Assembly: GCA_041603235.1 (NCBI GenBank)
Contig: JBFIES010000003.1
Location: forward strand, 1-64,000
Origin: Panacagrimonas sp041603235
GTDB lineage: Bacteria > Pseudomonadota > Gammaproteobacteria > Nevskiales > Nevskiaceae
DNA length: 64,000 bases
Reading direction: 5' to 3'
Shown one piece after another: positions 16,550 to 24,981 of this stretch. The notes below the pieces were generated by a model. The model was not told the origin of the DNA. It saw nothing but the letters and a program-made list of their open reading frames with translations, and did no database searches. Position numbers and translations under genes: made by a program. Positions within the stretch are counted from its first letter, which is position 1, and every line of letters begins with the position of its first letter.

Positions 16550-18085
16550 ATGAATCTGAGGAATGTGTGTCGCCTACTGCTCACCACCGACTTCTCCAAC
16601 CGGGAAGTCGGACGAGCAGGGGGAGTCTCGCCCAACACGGCGGGCCGCTATCGGACGCGCCTGGCTGAGGAGGGCCTAGACTGGAATGGGGTCGCGGTTC
16701 TGACGGACCGGGCCTTGGAGGAGCGGCTCAACAACGGCCGTCAGCTCGCACGCAAGGCCTTTGCCGAGCCCGACTTCGCCCATGTCCATGCCGAACTGCG
16801 TCGGCCGGGCGTGACCTTGCTGCTGATGCACGAGGAATATGCGGACGCGGCCGGCAGTGACGCGATGTCGGAAACCGAATTCCGGCGGCGTTACGACCGC
16901 TACGAGTGCTCGCTGGGCATCGTCATGCGCCAGCCGCATGCGCCAGGCTACCGACTGTTTCTGGACTACTCGGGCAAGCGGCCGAGCATCCTTGATACGA
17001 AGACCGGGGAGAAGACGCCGGTCGAGCTGTTTGTGGCCGTGATGGGCGCGAGCCGCAAGACCTTCGCGTATGCAAGCGCAACGCAGCGCCTGCCGAACTG
17101 GTGCGAGGCCAATGTGCGCGCCTTGGAGTTTTACCGTGGCGTGCCCAGGCTGCTGGTGCCTGACAACCTCAAGTCTGCGGTGGACCGGGTGACGGTGGCC
17201 GAGGGCCACATCATCAATTTCACCTACAGCAAGCTCGCGCAGCACTACGACTGCATCGTGATGCCGACGCGGGCGCGCAAGCCCAAGGACAAGGCCGCCG
17301 TCGAGGTCGGCGTGCGTTTCGCCCAGCGCTGGATACTGGCGCGGCTGCGCAACCGGGTCTTCACGTCCATCGAGGAGCTGAACGCCGCCATCGCTGAACT
17401 GCTGGTGCGCATGAACGACAAACCCATGCGCGGTCACGGCGGCAAAAGCCGCAACCAGCTCTTCGAAGAGCTGGACCGTCCTGCACTCAAGGCGTTGCCG
17501 GAATTGCCCTTCGAGTACGCAGACTGGAAGCTCAACGTCACGGTGGCCCAGGACTACCACGTCCTGTGGGACGAGCATCACTACTCGGTGCCGTACACCT
17601 ACATCGGGGCCAAGGTACGCATCCGCGCGACCGCCCGACAGGTCGAGGTGTACGCGAAAGACGATCACTTCCCGATCGCGACCCATCTGCGTAATGCCCA
17701 CAAGGGTGGCTGCACGACCTTCCCAGAGCACCAGCCCGCGTCCCATCGGGCTTACGCCCAGGATCAGGGGGCGGAACTGATCGCATGGGCGGACCGCTCA
17801 GGCCCCTGGATCAGTGCCTTCGTGAAGAAGCACATCGACACGCATCGGCGGCCGGCGTTGTCGATGCAGGCGATGCGCGGCCTGCGCGGCATGGCCAAGG
17901 AATACGGCCCAGAGCGCTTGAATGCTGCCTGCCATCGCGCGCTTCGCATCTCCACCACGTCGGTGTCGTCCGTGCGCTCGATGCTCCAGCGCCGGATCGA
18001 GAGCACGCCATTGCGCGGCGCCAGTGACGATGAGCCACTGCCCGGCCACGACAACGTGCGCGGCGCCAAGACCTACGAATCCTGA
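16550..18085 (+). CDS. istA: IS21-family transposase IstA
   Basis: 511 residues. N-terminal HTH (TDFSNREVGRAGGVSPNTAG), then a DDE integrase core with likely catalytic D139 (LFLDYSGKRP), D205 (LLVPDNLKSA) and E252 (KDKAAVEVGVRFAQRW). A C-terminal SH3-like region follows (HHYSVPYTYIGAKVRIRATA). It cuts and joins the IS ends together with IstB. The stop is 10 bases before the istB start. Confidence 0.95.
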   Translation: MNLRNVCRLLLTTDFSNREVGRAGGVSPNTAGRYRTRLAEEGLDWNGVAVLTDRALEERLNNGRQLARKAFAEPDFAHVHAELRRPGVTLLLMHEEYADAAGSDAMSETEFRRRYDRYECSLGIVMRQPHAPGYRLFLDYSGKRPSILDTKTGEKTPVELFVAVMGASRKTFAYASATQRLPNWCEANVRALEFYRGVPRLLVPDNLKSAVDRVTVAEGHIINFTYSKLAQHYDCIVMPTRARKPKDKAAVEVGVRFAQRWILARLRNRVFTSIEELNAAIAELLVRMNDKPMRGHGGKSRNQLFEELDRPALKALPELPFEYADWKLNVTVAQDYHVLWDEHHYSVPYTYIGAKVRIRATARQVEVYAKDDHFPIATHLRNAHKGGCTTFPEHQPASHRAYAQDQGAELIAWADRSGPWISAFVKKHIDTHRRPALSMQAMRGLRGMAKEYGPERLNAACHRALRISTTSVSSVRSMLQRRIESTPLRGASDDEPLPGHDNVRGAKTYES

Positions 18086-18095
18086 GGCCCCCCGA

Positions 18096-18836
18096 ATGAC
18101 CATCATGAATACCGCCCAACAGCTCCGCGCGCTGCGCCTCTTCGGAATGGCCGAAGGGCTGGATCAGCAAATGTCGCAGTCCGCATTTCTCGGCGCGTCC
18201 TTCGAGCAGCGCTTGCAGATGCTCGTGGACGCCGAGATCAGCTACCGCGACACGCGGCGCTTCAAAAGCATCCTGCGCAACGCGCGGCTCAAAGTGCAGG
18301 CCGTACCTGAGGTTATCGACTACCGGTCGGGCCGCGGCATCGACAAGGCGACCTTCGCCGATCTGCTGACGTGCGCGTGGATCTATAAGCAGATGAACCT
18401 ACTGATGACCGGCCCGACGGGCACGGGGAAGACCTGGCTGGCCTGCGCGCTTGCGGTGCAAGCGGCGCGCAAGGGCATCACCGTGGCTTACCGCAGGCTC
18501 GGGCGCTTGCTCGAAGAGATGGCCATCGCGCACGAAGACGGCTCCATCACGAAGCTGCGCAACCAGGTGGCCAAGGTCCAGCTCCTGATCCTGGACGACT
18601 TTGGCCTGACCGCACTGACCAATCGCGGTCGCGCCGACCTGCTGGAACTGCTCGATGATCGGGTCGGCACGCACTCGACGATCGTGCTCGGGCAGATGCC
18701 GGTCAAGGAGTGGCACGCCTTCATCAATGATCCCGCGCTGGCCGATGCGTTGCTCGATCGGCTCGTGCATTCGAGCCTGAAGATCGCCCTCAAGGGCGAG
18801 TCGATGCGCAAGCTCAAGTCGGAGGGTGGGCAGTAG
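18096..18836 (+). CDS. istB: IS21-family AAA+ helper ATPase IstB
   Basis: Start ATG 18096, directly after istA, gives 246 residues, the normal IstB length. Walker A is GPTGTGKT (106-113) and Walker B LLILDDFG (163-170). The protein is related to DnaC; it assembles on DNA and selects targets for IstA. The frame is open further upstream (to 17922), but that part is antisense-type overlap with istA. Confidence 0.95.
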   Translation: MTIMNTAQQLRALRLFGMAEGLDQQMSQSAFLGASFEQRLQMLVDAEISYRDTRRFKSILRNARLKVQAVPEVIDYRSGRGIDKATFADLLTCAWIYKQMNLLMTGPTGTGKTWLACALAVQAARKGITVAYRRLGRLLEEMAIAHEDGSITKLRNQVAKVQLLILDDFGLTALTNRGRADLLELLDDRVGTHSTIVLGQMPVKEWHAFINDPALADALLDRLVHSSLKIALKGESMRKLKSEGGQ

Positions 18837-18859
18837 CTCGGCGGGGATGCGCAAAAGCG

Positions 18860-19005
18860 TGGCACCACTGCGCAGGAAGCTGGTGCCACTGCGCAGCGAC
18901 TTGACGCCGGTGCGCAGCCTGGTGGCGTCGCCGCGCAGGGTCTTGATACCGGTGCTCAGCTGGCATGGCGTCGGTGCGCAGATTAAATGGCGTCAACCGA
19001 TCAAC
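18860..19005 (+). repeat. Seven tandem degenerate 21-bp repeats at IS21 right end
   Basis: Units start at 18860, 18881, 18902, 18923, 18944, 18966 and 18988. The consensus is close to TGGCGCCGGTGCGCAG plus 4-6 variable bases. The period of two helical turns fits an array of transposase binding sites on one DNA face. Confidence 0.75.
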
Positions 19006-19506
19006 TCGCACGGCGGAGCCGCGCAGGTGAGCGCCGTTTTGTAGTTCTTTGCGTTGATTGTTGGCTCGCAGAATGCCGGTCAGTCGAGGAGCGCCCGTTC
19101 TCGTGGATATAGCTGTTTTCTTGCTGCTGTGGGGTCGGGCGACTGGGGCCCTTGCCTGATTCGAACTTTTCGTCCGTTTGGAAGTGAATTGCCAGCCGTT
19201 GTCCCCGGGTTTTGGCGTTCATGCGGTCCCAAGTAGGTTCCCTGATGCCCGCGGTATATCCCGCAGGGCTATTGATTCGGGCAATGCTAGGCGGCGACGA
19301 GTGGTGGATGCTGCGGTCGGCCCCGTTCAGACGCGCGACCAATTCTGGCCGCCCTGCGGGGGTAAATGTATATGCGGGTCCGGAAATCGGACTGAGTGTT
19401 ATCCGGAAACCAGATCGTGGAACCGTCCGGACAGTCGCAATTTCGGACTGTCTTTGTCCGATTTTCAGACTGGGGAAAAAATAAGCGAAATTGCCCTCGC
19501 GGACAC
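19006..19506. other. Gene-poor stretch with dyads
   Basis: No gene supported. Open frames here lack start signals and family resemblance. The only structure noticed is the CGGA/TCCG-rich dyad cluster at 19378-19452. Confidence 0.45.
19378..19452. repeat. Cluster of inverted repeats rich in CGGAC
   Basis: GTCCGGAAATCGGAC (19378-19392) is a short dyad. GACAGTC (19430-19436) and GACTGTC (19446-19452) form another with a 9-bp spacer. Related CGGA words lie between and after. It sits next to plasmid-like genes and could be an origin, oriT or control region. Confidence 0.35.
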
Positions 19507-19875
19507 TCAGCTAGTCGGAGCACGCCCGGTTCGTACCCTGACAGGTAGAGGGAGGATGAATTCCTCTAGTAATTCCCTTTCCTTCCGACCGCGGCCTCCG
19601 CTGTGGACGACTTTCGTTCCCGCCTGTGATTGCTTTTTCCAACCTGAGTGGTACCAGTTGTGATTCTGCGTAGGAATCACTTCCGCGAGCAGCTGCGCTT
19701 CGAATTTTTCGAGCAATGTGGTCAGGAACTCTGTTTTGGAGACGGCAGAAGCGCGAGCTAGGCGGCGGAGCGTTGACCGAGTGTCTTCGTCTACTAGCAC
19801 CCCGAGTGCCTTCCGGTCCTTTTTGTGACGCTCTCGGTATTTTCGCTGCCTCTCAGAGGCGGTCTGGGCTGCCAC
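19507..19875 (-). CDS. Small basic DNA-binding-like protein (ribbon-helix-helix type)
   Basis: 122 residues from GTG 19875. The N-terminus ERQRKYRERHKKDRKALGVL, then DEDTRSTLRRLARASAVSKT and EFLTTLLEKFEAQLL, has the strand-helix-helix layout of Arc/CopG-like proteins of plasmids and integrative elements. The C-terminal half is Arg/Gly-rich and unremarkable. A perfect palindrome lies 10-25 bases upstream of the start and suggests autoregulation. Copy-control or mobilisation accessory roles are possible. Confidence 0.5.
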   Translation of the reverse strand: MAAQTASERQRKYRERHKKDRKALGVLVDEDTRSTLRRLARASAVSKTEFLTTLLEKFEAQLLAEVIPTQNHNWYHSGWKKQSQAGTKVVHSGGRGRKERELLEEFILPLPVRVRTGRAPTS

Positions 19876-19884
19876 ATTGCGTCT

Positions 19885-19900
19885 CGTTACATACGTAACG
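19885..19900. promoter_or_regulatory. 16-bp palindromic operator candidate
   Basis: CGTTACatacGTAACG is a 6-bp dyad with a 4-bp spacer, next to TATATC, in the divergent region between the 19507-19875 and 19981-20400 genes. Confidence 0.55.
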
Positions 19901-19980
19901 CGACTATATCCAATCTGGATGGATACCGATGGTTATAGCCGTGCTTTCGGCAGAACTGGCAAATGCTCTGTGAGGTTGAT

Positions 19981-20400
19981 GTGGCAAGGAGAAAAAAAGC
20001 GGACCCTTTTGTGATGCTCCCAAATTGTCTGGTTGATTCCAAAGAATTTGGCGACCTGCCACCAACCGCCGTATTGCTTTTGATTCATTTAGTACGCGGG
20101 TTCAACGGCAGAAACAACGGCAACATTTATGCTCCCCAGCAGTGGATCCGAGAGGTCTGCGGCTTCGGTTCAAATGACACGGCAATCAATTCATTGCGTG
20201 CCCTAGTTGAGTGCGGTTTTGTTGTCATAACCCAGCCCGGAGCGGTAGGCCGCGCCAGACGAGTCGGGCTGCGCTGGCTGGCACCCTGTATAGAGCGAGA
20301 CTATTGGATCGACCAGTCGAATTGGCAGCCATGGCAGTCGGGCCTGAGGTTCGATTGGCGGCCGATGCCTGTCCGCAAGCGGAAGAGGGTGCCCGCTTGA
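19981..20400 (+). CDS. Plasmid-replication-like winged-helix protein
   Basis: GTG 19981 is preceded by GAGG at the right distance, so I prefer it to ATG 19963. 139 residues: a basic start (ARRKKADPFVMLPNCLVDSK), PTAVLLLIHLVRGFNGRNNG, YAPQQWIREVCGFGSNDTAI and SLRALVECGFVVITQPG look like the winged-helix proteins of small integrated plasmids and ICEs. A role in replication initiation or control is inferred. Its stop overlaps the next gene (TTGA). Confidence 0.5.
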   Translation: MARRKKADPFVMLPNCLVDSKEFGDLPPTAVLLLIHLVRGFNGRNNGNIYAPQQWIREVCGFGSNDTAINSLRALVECGFVVITQPGAVGRARRVGLRWLAPCIERDYWIDQSNWQPWQSGLRFDWRPMPVRKRKRVPA

Positions 20401-20735
20401 GTCTGGCAAAGCGGCAGCTCGCCTCTCGCCGTAATTCGCCACGGCACTGTACAGCTGATGAGCTTCTGCGGGCCAAGCTCCTCGCGTCATTCGGGAAAGG
20501 CTGGGTGATCGAGTACTGGAGGCGGAAACCCTACGCATTCCTCTCGCCGCTGGAGAGGGCGGAACTAGCTCAGCGGGAGCTGGATGCCAAGTACCGAAAT
20601 GCTCGAATCGCGTGGCTGCGCCCCTTGGGAATTGCGAGGCGGACCAACAAAGTTGATCGTGTTCCGTGCGGGAGAAGTGGCGCGAGGGTGGCTAAGAAAT
20701 CACTGGAGTTCCCAGCTGGTCAGGATTTGGATTGA
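20397..20735 (+). CDS. Hypothetical protein, translationally coupled
   Basis: TTG 20397 overlaps the stop of the preceding gene and is preceded by GGAAGAGGG. The product has 112 residues, is Arg-rich, and contains RRKPYAFLSPLERAELAQRE. The open frame extends upstream but that part is antisense-like. No family recognised. Context suggests an accessory function of the same plasmid-like element. Confidence 0.4.
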   Translation: MSLAKRQLASRRNSPRHCTADELLRAKLLASFGKGWVIEYWRRKPYAFLSPLERAELAQRELDAKYRNARIAWLRPLGIARRTNKVDRVPCGRSGARVAKKSLEFPAGQDLD

Positions 20736-20889
20736 GCCCTATGCAGAAGTTCTTAGCTCAAACAAGAATCGGCCCCACCGGCGATCTCGAAGTTGAGGAG
20801 CCGGAGCGAATCGTCAGTCATACTAAACTCCCCGCGTCCGCTTCTTTTCTGACCGCTTTCGCCAGAACAAACGCGACCGTCTGACGCGC

Positions 20890-21195
20890 TTATTCGCGTC
20901 GCTTTTGCATTGCCAAGGCGTCGACTTTTCGGGGGCGACCTCGCTTCTTCTTTTTGAGTGGCGCCTCGTATGCTTCGAGCCACTGCAGGACAGTTTGGCG
21001 TAGCCATAGACGCCCACGGTGACCAGGCAGGTTGATGGCGGGCGGCAAAGGGTGTCCTCGCTCGATGCGGTTGCGGATTGCCCGGGCTGCAGACCCGTCG
21101 CGGTTCGGGTTTCCTAGCAGAAGCAGTCTGCCCAACGCCTCGCCATCGAGGCAGTCGGATGGAATGTTCGTGATCGGTGAGTTGTCCTGGCTCAT
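20890..21195 (-). CDS. Small DNA-binding protein of the integrative element
   Basis: ATG 21195 follows GGGAGATTTC and is preferred to ATG 21207. 101 residues: CLDGEALGRLLLLGNPNRDG, ARAIRNRIERGHPLPPAINL and RGRLWLRQTVLQWLEAYE resemble AlpA/excisionase-type HTH proteins, and the tail KKKKRGRPRK is an AT-hook-like basic patch. A role as excision or transcription factor of the left-hand element is inferred. Confidence 0.5.
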   Translation of the reverse strand: MSQDNSPITNIPSDCLDGEALGRLLLLGNPNRDGSAARAIRNRIERGHPLPPAINLPGHRGRLWLRQTVLQWLEAYEAPLKKKKRGRPRKVDALAMQKRRE

Positions 21196-21410
21196 GAAAT
21201 CTCCCATTAGTGACCGGGATTTGGTCTACACAATCGGTATCCATGAAATTTGATCCGTGCCAGTCCCCGTCGCTTGGACAAATCCTTGGACGCGAGGGGC
21301 AAAAAAATGGGAGATTTATGGGGTGTGCTGTGGGTCGGCGGAGGTGTAGAATCGCCTTAAATTCAACCTGCTACAGCGTATCTAGTTGATTTTTGCGGGT
21401 GTTGGCGGCA

Positions 21411-21455
21411 CTCATAATGCTGAGGTCGCTGGTTCAAATCCAGCCATCACCACCA
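21411..21455 (+). repeat. Attachment site copy: 3' half of tRNA-Met(CAU)
   Basis: 45 bases identical to 26684-26728. They contain the CAT anticodon, the variable and T arms (GGTTCAAATCC) and the acceptor end with encoded CCA. The 5' half (D arm, TGGTGAT-type acceptor strand) is missing, so it is not a functional tRNA gene but an att site left by integration. Confidence 0.85.
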
Positions 21456-21522
21456 ATCATTTCAAGGACTTGCGAAGAAGCTAGTTTCTCAGATTTGGCC
21501 CACTGTGCCTAATTTGTGTCAC

Positions 21523-22533
21523 CTAGTTGTTGCGCGAGTCCTGGGCCGGTAATCGGCCCGAGATTCGCTCCGCATGAGCCAGCAGGTGACCCGCCGAGAG
21601 ATGGGAATACCGCAAGACCATCTCATGGGAGTTCCAGCCGCCCATTTCCTGCAAGACATTCAACGGTGTGCCTGACTGCGCGTGATACGAGGCCCAGGTA
21701 TGCCGCAGATCGTGCCAACGGAAATCGCTGACGCCCGCGCGCTCCAGGGCAGATCGCCACGCCTTCGTATTGACCTGCCAGACGGGTTTGCCCTGGTAGG
21801 TGAACACATACTGCGCATGACGGCCTTTCCATCGTTCCAGCACAGCCAATGCGTCCGCGTTCAGCGGCACCGCGATGGCTTTCCGCGATTTCGCTTGGTC
21901 AGCGTGCACCCAGGCGCATCGCCGCTCAAGGTCTACCGCGTCCCACTCAAGGCGACAGACATTGCGTTGTCGTAGCCCGGTCGCCAGTGCGAACCGCATC
22001 ATTTCAGCCTGATGCGCTGGAAGCTGTGCCAGTACGTCGCGCACTTCATCCAGTGTGATCCAGCGAGTACGACGCGACTCCACCGTGTACATCGGAGCCT
22101 TGGGCACCCGCTCAATCCATTCCCACACTTCACAAGCCATCCGCAAGACTGAACGAACGAGCGCCATATATCGATTGGCGGTCGCTTTGCTCGACGATTT
22201 GGCCTTGGCTTCCAGAATCCTGAAAAGCAGCGTGCGATCAATTGCGGATAAGCGCTTGCCTCTCAGGAAACGATCAACCCAAACAAATATCTCCTTGTCC
22301 TTCTGCAGTGAGGCTTTGTGCTCTTTTTCCTTGAGCCATTGCACCACCGCGTCTTCCCAGGTGCATTCCGGCCGATAGCCAAGTTGCGTCGTTCGCCACA
22401 AATCCGCCTTTAATCGGTCGTGGAATTCGAGCGCAGCCCGTTTATCGGTAGACCCAGAAGACTTGCGTACAAGCTCGCCGTCCTGGGCTGTAAACCGGAC
22501 CCACCACACTTCACCGCGTTTGTAGACTCCCAT
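21523..22533 (-). CDS. Tyrosine recombinase (integrase)
   Basis: 336 residues: N-terminal arm-binding domain (YKRGEVWWVRFTAQDGEL), SAM-like core-binding domain (about 60-145) and catalytic domain. Catalytic residues are R188 (ATGLRQRNV), K215 (probable), H274 and R277 (HDLRHTW), W300 (GGW) and Y309 (LRYSHLS). It directs integration into and excision from the tRNA-Met 3' end next to which it lies. Its start region is overlapped by the excisionase-like gene. Confidence 0.93.
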   Translation of the reverse strand: MGVYKRGEVWWVRFTAQDGELVRKSSGSTDKRAALEFHDRLKADLWRTTQLGYRPECTWEDAVVQWLKEKEHKASLQKDKEIFVWVDRFLRGKRLSAIDRTLLFRILEAKAKSSSKATANRYMALVRSVLRMACEVWEWIERVPKAPMYTVESRRTRWITLDEVRDVLAQLPAHQAEMMRFALATGLRQRNVCRLEWDAVDLERRCAWVHADQAKSRKAIAVPLNADALAVLERWKGRHAQYVFTYQGKPVWQVNTKAWRSALERAGVSDFRWHDLRHTWASYHAQSGTPLNVLQEMGGWNSHEMVLRYSHLSAGHLLAHAERISGRLPAQDSRNN

Positions 22534-22742
22534 GATTCAACCTCCAACTCGGAGCCACTTAGCGGCGCTTGCCGTTGTCGAATGTAGAGGCTGTCCAGGT
22601 AACGGACAAGGTCAGCTTCAAGGAAGACCCATGCTTTGGCGGGTTTGGCGCCTTTGACTTGGCCCTTGCGGGCTTTTTCGCGCAAGGCACGCGGTGACAT
22701 GCGCAGGAACAGGGCAGCTTCCGACAGATTGAGTGTGAGCAT
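22410..22742 (-). CDS. Excisionase-like helix-turn-helix protein
   Basis: 110 residues from ATG 22742, preceded by GGGAGG. LNLSEAALFLRMSPRALREK, GQVKGAKPAKAWVFLEADLV, RYL is the MerR-like wHTH of AlpA/Xis-type (HTH_17) proteins. The C-terminal 40 residues are encoded inside the integrase gene in another frame (124-base overlap) and have no family match. Likely recombination directionality factor or activator of the integrase. Confidence 0.75.
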   Translation of the reverse strand: MLTLNLSEAALFLRMSPRALREKARKGQVKGAKPAKAWVFLEADLVRYLDSLYIRQRQAPLSGSELEVESWESTNAVKCGGSGLQPRTASLYASLLGLPINGLRSNSTTD

Positions 22743-22749
22743 GGCATGA

Positions 22750-24054
22750 CTACCTCCCAGAGGCCTTGCGATAGGCGTCAGCAGCGGCAATGCGTGCGGC
22801 CTCGACAGCACGATCCTGGCCAGCTGAAGCGTCGTCAGTGCTGTCCTGGAAGGGGCTTCGATAGTCCAACGCTTTGCGGGAGGCTCGCCCTTTGGCAAAC
22901 AGCAAGAAGTCCTCGCCGGTGAATTCGGCGCGCCCGTCGTAGTGGTCGGCGGACTCTGAGAGCAGAAGGTGAGTCGCCTGAATGGGGTCCGAGATCTTTC
23001 TGACAGCCATGTAGGAGGTCAGTGCTGCGACAAAGGAGGAGTACAGCCGGGCATCGCTTGGACACTTTGAGGGTAGGGCGTGTACCCGCTCCACAGGCTG
23101 CAAGGTGTTCCAGGTGATGGCTTGCAAGCACACCCAGAGCGGATGAGCCCCCCATCGCGCCCGCGTATCGTCAGAGGACGTAGGTAAGGTCAGGCGGAGC
23201 CATTTCTGCGTTGCATATACCCAAAGACCTCCAAGCCGTTCCAGGACTTCCGGGTAACGGTGGCTGTCCAACTGTCGAAGAATCTCATTTCGAAACTGGA
23301 ACTCCAGACGGTAGACCGGACTGACACCATCCCAGCCCTTCGCACGCCAAAGGTCCTCCAAGTAATTCTGGCCACTGGTCTTGATCTGAATCGTCTTGTC
23401 ATACAGGCGCGCCATCATGGCCCCGCGTCCTATGCTCCATCCCGTGAACCTGGAATCGACACGGTGACGGTCCTGAAAGCGAGCCCTGGTGACCCAGGCT
23501 TCGTCAGGCCAGCTATCCAGGGTAAAGGGGCTGACGAAGTCCACGAACAGGTCCAGGCGTGTCACGCTGGCTCCTGGTTCGACTTCCCCCAAGGACGAGA
23601 GGATCAGCCGCAGCTCGTTCGCAGCAGATTCGACCCCAGCCCCGGTCAGATAGTGGCTGGCGATCTGGCCAACAGCGAGGGGACGATTCCGAGCGTGCTG
23701 GCTTTTGATTTGAATCCAGTAAGCGTGGTCCGAAAGACGATGGCGGAAAAGCTTTCCACCACTAGGTCCAGCAGTAAATTGGTGATCGAGAATTGATATC
23801 TGCGCAACAGCCTTTTCTCGGTCGAGCTCGGAGCGAGCTGACTCTCGGGCAGTTTCAAGGCGAATACTTCCTTCCTCAGAAAGCTCTCCCTGGAAGGACA
23901 GATACAAGCTGTCGATTCCGTATCTCAAGGGTGCGCAGTTTGAGGGGGCGGTGTTACAAGGTTCCGCCCCCAGCACGGCGAGTCGGTCGTGCTCCTCCGT
24001 GCGCTCGACAGACTCGCCGTGCTGTTTGTTTTCCGGGTGTGATCTCTTTTTCAT
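22750..24054 (-). CDS. Replication initiation factor (rolling-circle type)
   Basis: 434 residues. Core features of the Rep_trans family are visible: a YGIDSLYLSF start of the domain at about 45-54, TRLDLFVDF (165-173), ARLYDKTIQIK (catalytic Tyr about 218) and VYRLEFQFR. Such proteins nick at an origin and start rolling-circle replication of plasmids, phages or excised ICEs. The 30 N-terminal residues are charged and disordered-looking. It explains how the element could replicate after excision. The neighbours on both sides are on the same strand. Confidence 0.78.
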   Translation of the reverse strand: MKKRSHPENKQHGESVERTEEHDRLAVLGAEPCNTAPSNCAPLRYGIDSLYLSFQGELSEEGSIRLETARESARSELDREKAVAQISILDHQFTAGPSGGKLFRHRLSDHAYWIQIKSQHARNRPLAVGQIASHYLTGAGVESAANELRLILSSLGEVEPGASVTRLDLFVDFVSPFTLDSWPDEAWVTRARFQDRHRVDSRFTGWSIGRGAMMARLYDKTIQIKTSGQNYLEDLWRAKGWDGVSPVYRLEFQFRNEILRQLDSHRYPEVLERLGGLWVYATQKWLRLTLPTSSDDTRARWGAHPLWVCLQAITWNTLQPVERVHALPSKCPSDARLYSSFVAALTSYMAVRKISDPIQATHLLLSESADHYDGRAEFTGEDFLLFAKGRASRKALDYRSPFQDSTDDASAGQDRAVEAARIAAADAYRKASGR

Positions 24055-24109
24055 CTGATGCTCCTGTTGGTTGCTTGGAGCCCAGATAGTGTTTGCCGAG
24101 GTGCAACAA

Positions 24110-24961
24110 TTACGACGACATTTGTTTCTCGATTAATGTCGCGTGGTCTTTTTTCCAGCGCTGGATAAGCCGCCAGAGGCTGCGCTGAGGGTCTTTTCCC
24201 GACCTGGGGTAGAGGCGCGTCTCCTCGATGAATAGGCGCGCAGCGGTGTACTCGTTGAGCTTGTGCAGCTGCTTTGCGAAGGTCAGGAGCAGTAGGGCTG
24301 CGTCCAGGCGGGTGTAACTCGCCTCTTGGCTCGGCAGGCTCGACTGGATTCGGCGCAGCTTTTTGAGAAAGGGTTGGTCGTTCGTGGCGACGGCTAGCTG
24401 AATTCGCTCACGAAGTGCCCTGCAGCCAATGACGGCCGGATCGACAGCAAGCGCGTTGAGCAACGCATCGTCATCTCCCTTTCTTCCAGTCGCAAGCAGC
24501 GAGTTAAGGGTTTGGTCGTGGAGCATTAGCGAGCGGAGCTGCGCACGAATGGCCATTGAGAATCCCATCAGTGGCCTCGCTTTCGACTCAGGATAATCAG
24601 TTGAGCTTTCGGATAGCTCCCCGTCGTGAGCGGCCTTGAGATTCCGGAAGAAATAAAATGGGTTGATCAAAGGGAGCAAATCGGATGCTGGGATGACCCG
24701 CACCGCCGCGATTGCCATCAGTCCGACAGGTCGCTCGTAGTGTTGATGCCAAGTGACTCCGCGGAACGCATTGTCGACCCGGCGCTTTTTTTCGGGATCG
24801 TCCGATTTTGAGACGACTTCGGATAGTTCATCGAATTCTGATTCGAGCTGATCCCAGCTACGGCTTAGTCCTCGAAGCAGATATCCCCAAGTCGAGACAA
24901 ATCGATCCTGAGGTATAGCTTTCTCACTGTTCAAATGTGCAATCTCTTCGTTCCTGAGCAA
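24110..24961 (-). CDS. Cargo protein 3, unknown
   Basis: 283 residues, soluble, largely alpha-helical, no motif recognised. Notable segments are WGYLLRGLSRSWDQLESEFD, RPVGLMAIAAVRVIPASDLL and a basic C-terminus SLWRLIQRWKKDHATLIEK. Third gene of a tight minus-strand operon (20 bases behind cargo protein 2) at the distal end of the tRNA-Met element. Position and unknown status make it a candidate defence or host-interaction gene; that is inference only. Confidence 0.55.
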   Translation of the reverse strand: MLRNEEIAHLNSEKAIPQDRFVSTWGYLLRGLSRSWDQLESEFDELSEVVSKSDDPEKKRRVDNAFRGVTWHQHYERPVGLMAIAAVRVIPASDLLPLINPFYFFRNLKAAHDGELSESSTDYPESKARPLMGFSMAIRAQLRSLMLHDQTLNSLLATGRKGDDDALLNALAVDPAVIGCRALRERIQLAVATNDQPFLKKLRRIQSSLPSQEASYTRLDAALLLLTFAKQLHKLNEYTAARLFIEETRLYPRSGKDPQRSLWRLIQRWKKDHATLIEKQMSS

Positions 24962-24981
24962 GGGACTTTAGTTCGAGAATC

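Larger units (their letters stand above)
16405..19005 (+). mobile_element. IS21-family insertion sequence (ends approximate)
   Basis: It carries istA and istB in the usual order. At the right, seven degenerate 21-bp repeats run from 18860 to about 19005. At the left, inverted versions (CTGCTTCCGGCGGTGTCAA near 16433 and GGAGGTGTCAAT near 16523) can be seen. Multiple terminal repeats are typical for IS21. Exact tips and the target duplication could not be fixed by eye. Both genes are intact, so the element may be active. Confidence 0.8.

Noticed and set aside
16676..17746. 356-codon minus-strand ORF
   Set aside because: Antisense to istA; arises from GC-rich codon bias.
17922..18095. N-terminal extension of IstB
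   Set aside because: It overlaps the istA 3' end; the IstB family begins at the ATG at 18096 and reaches normal length.
21411..21455. Functional tRNA-Met gene
   Set aside because: The 5' acceptor strand and D arm are missing at both copies.
22559..22747. 62-codon minus-strand ORF beside the excisionase-like gene
   Set aside because: It is the other frame of the same stretch; the frame starting at 22742 shows the HTH family motif.
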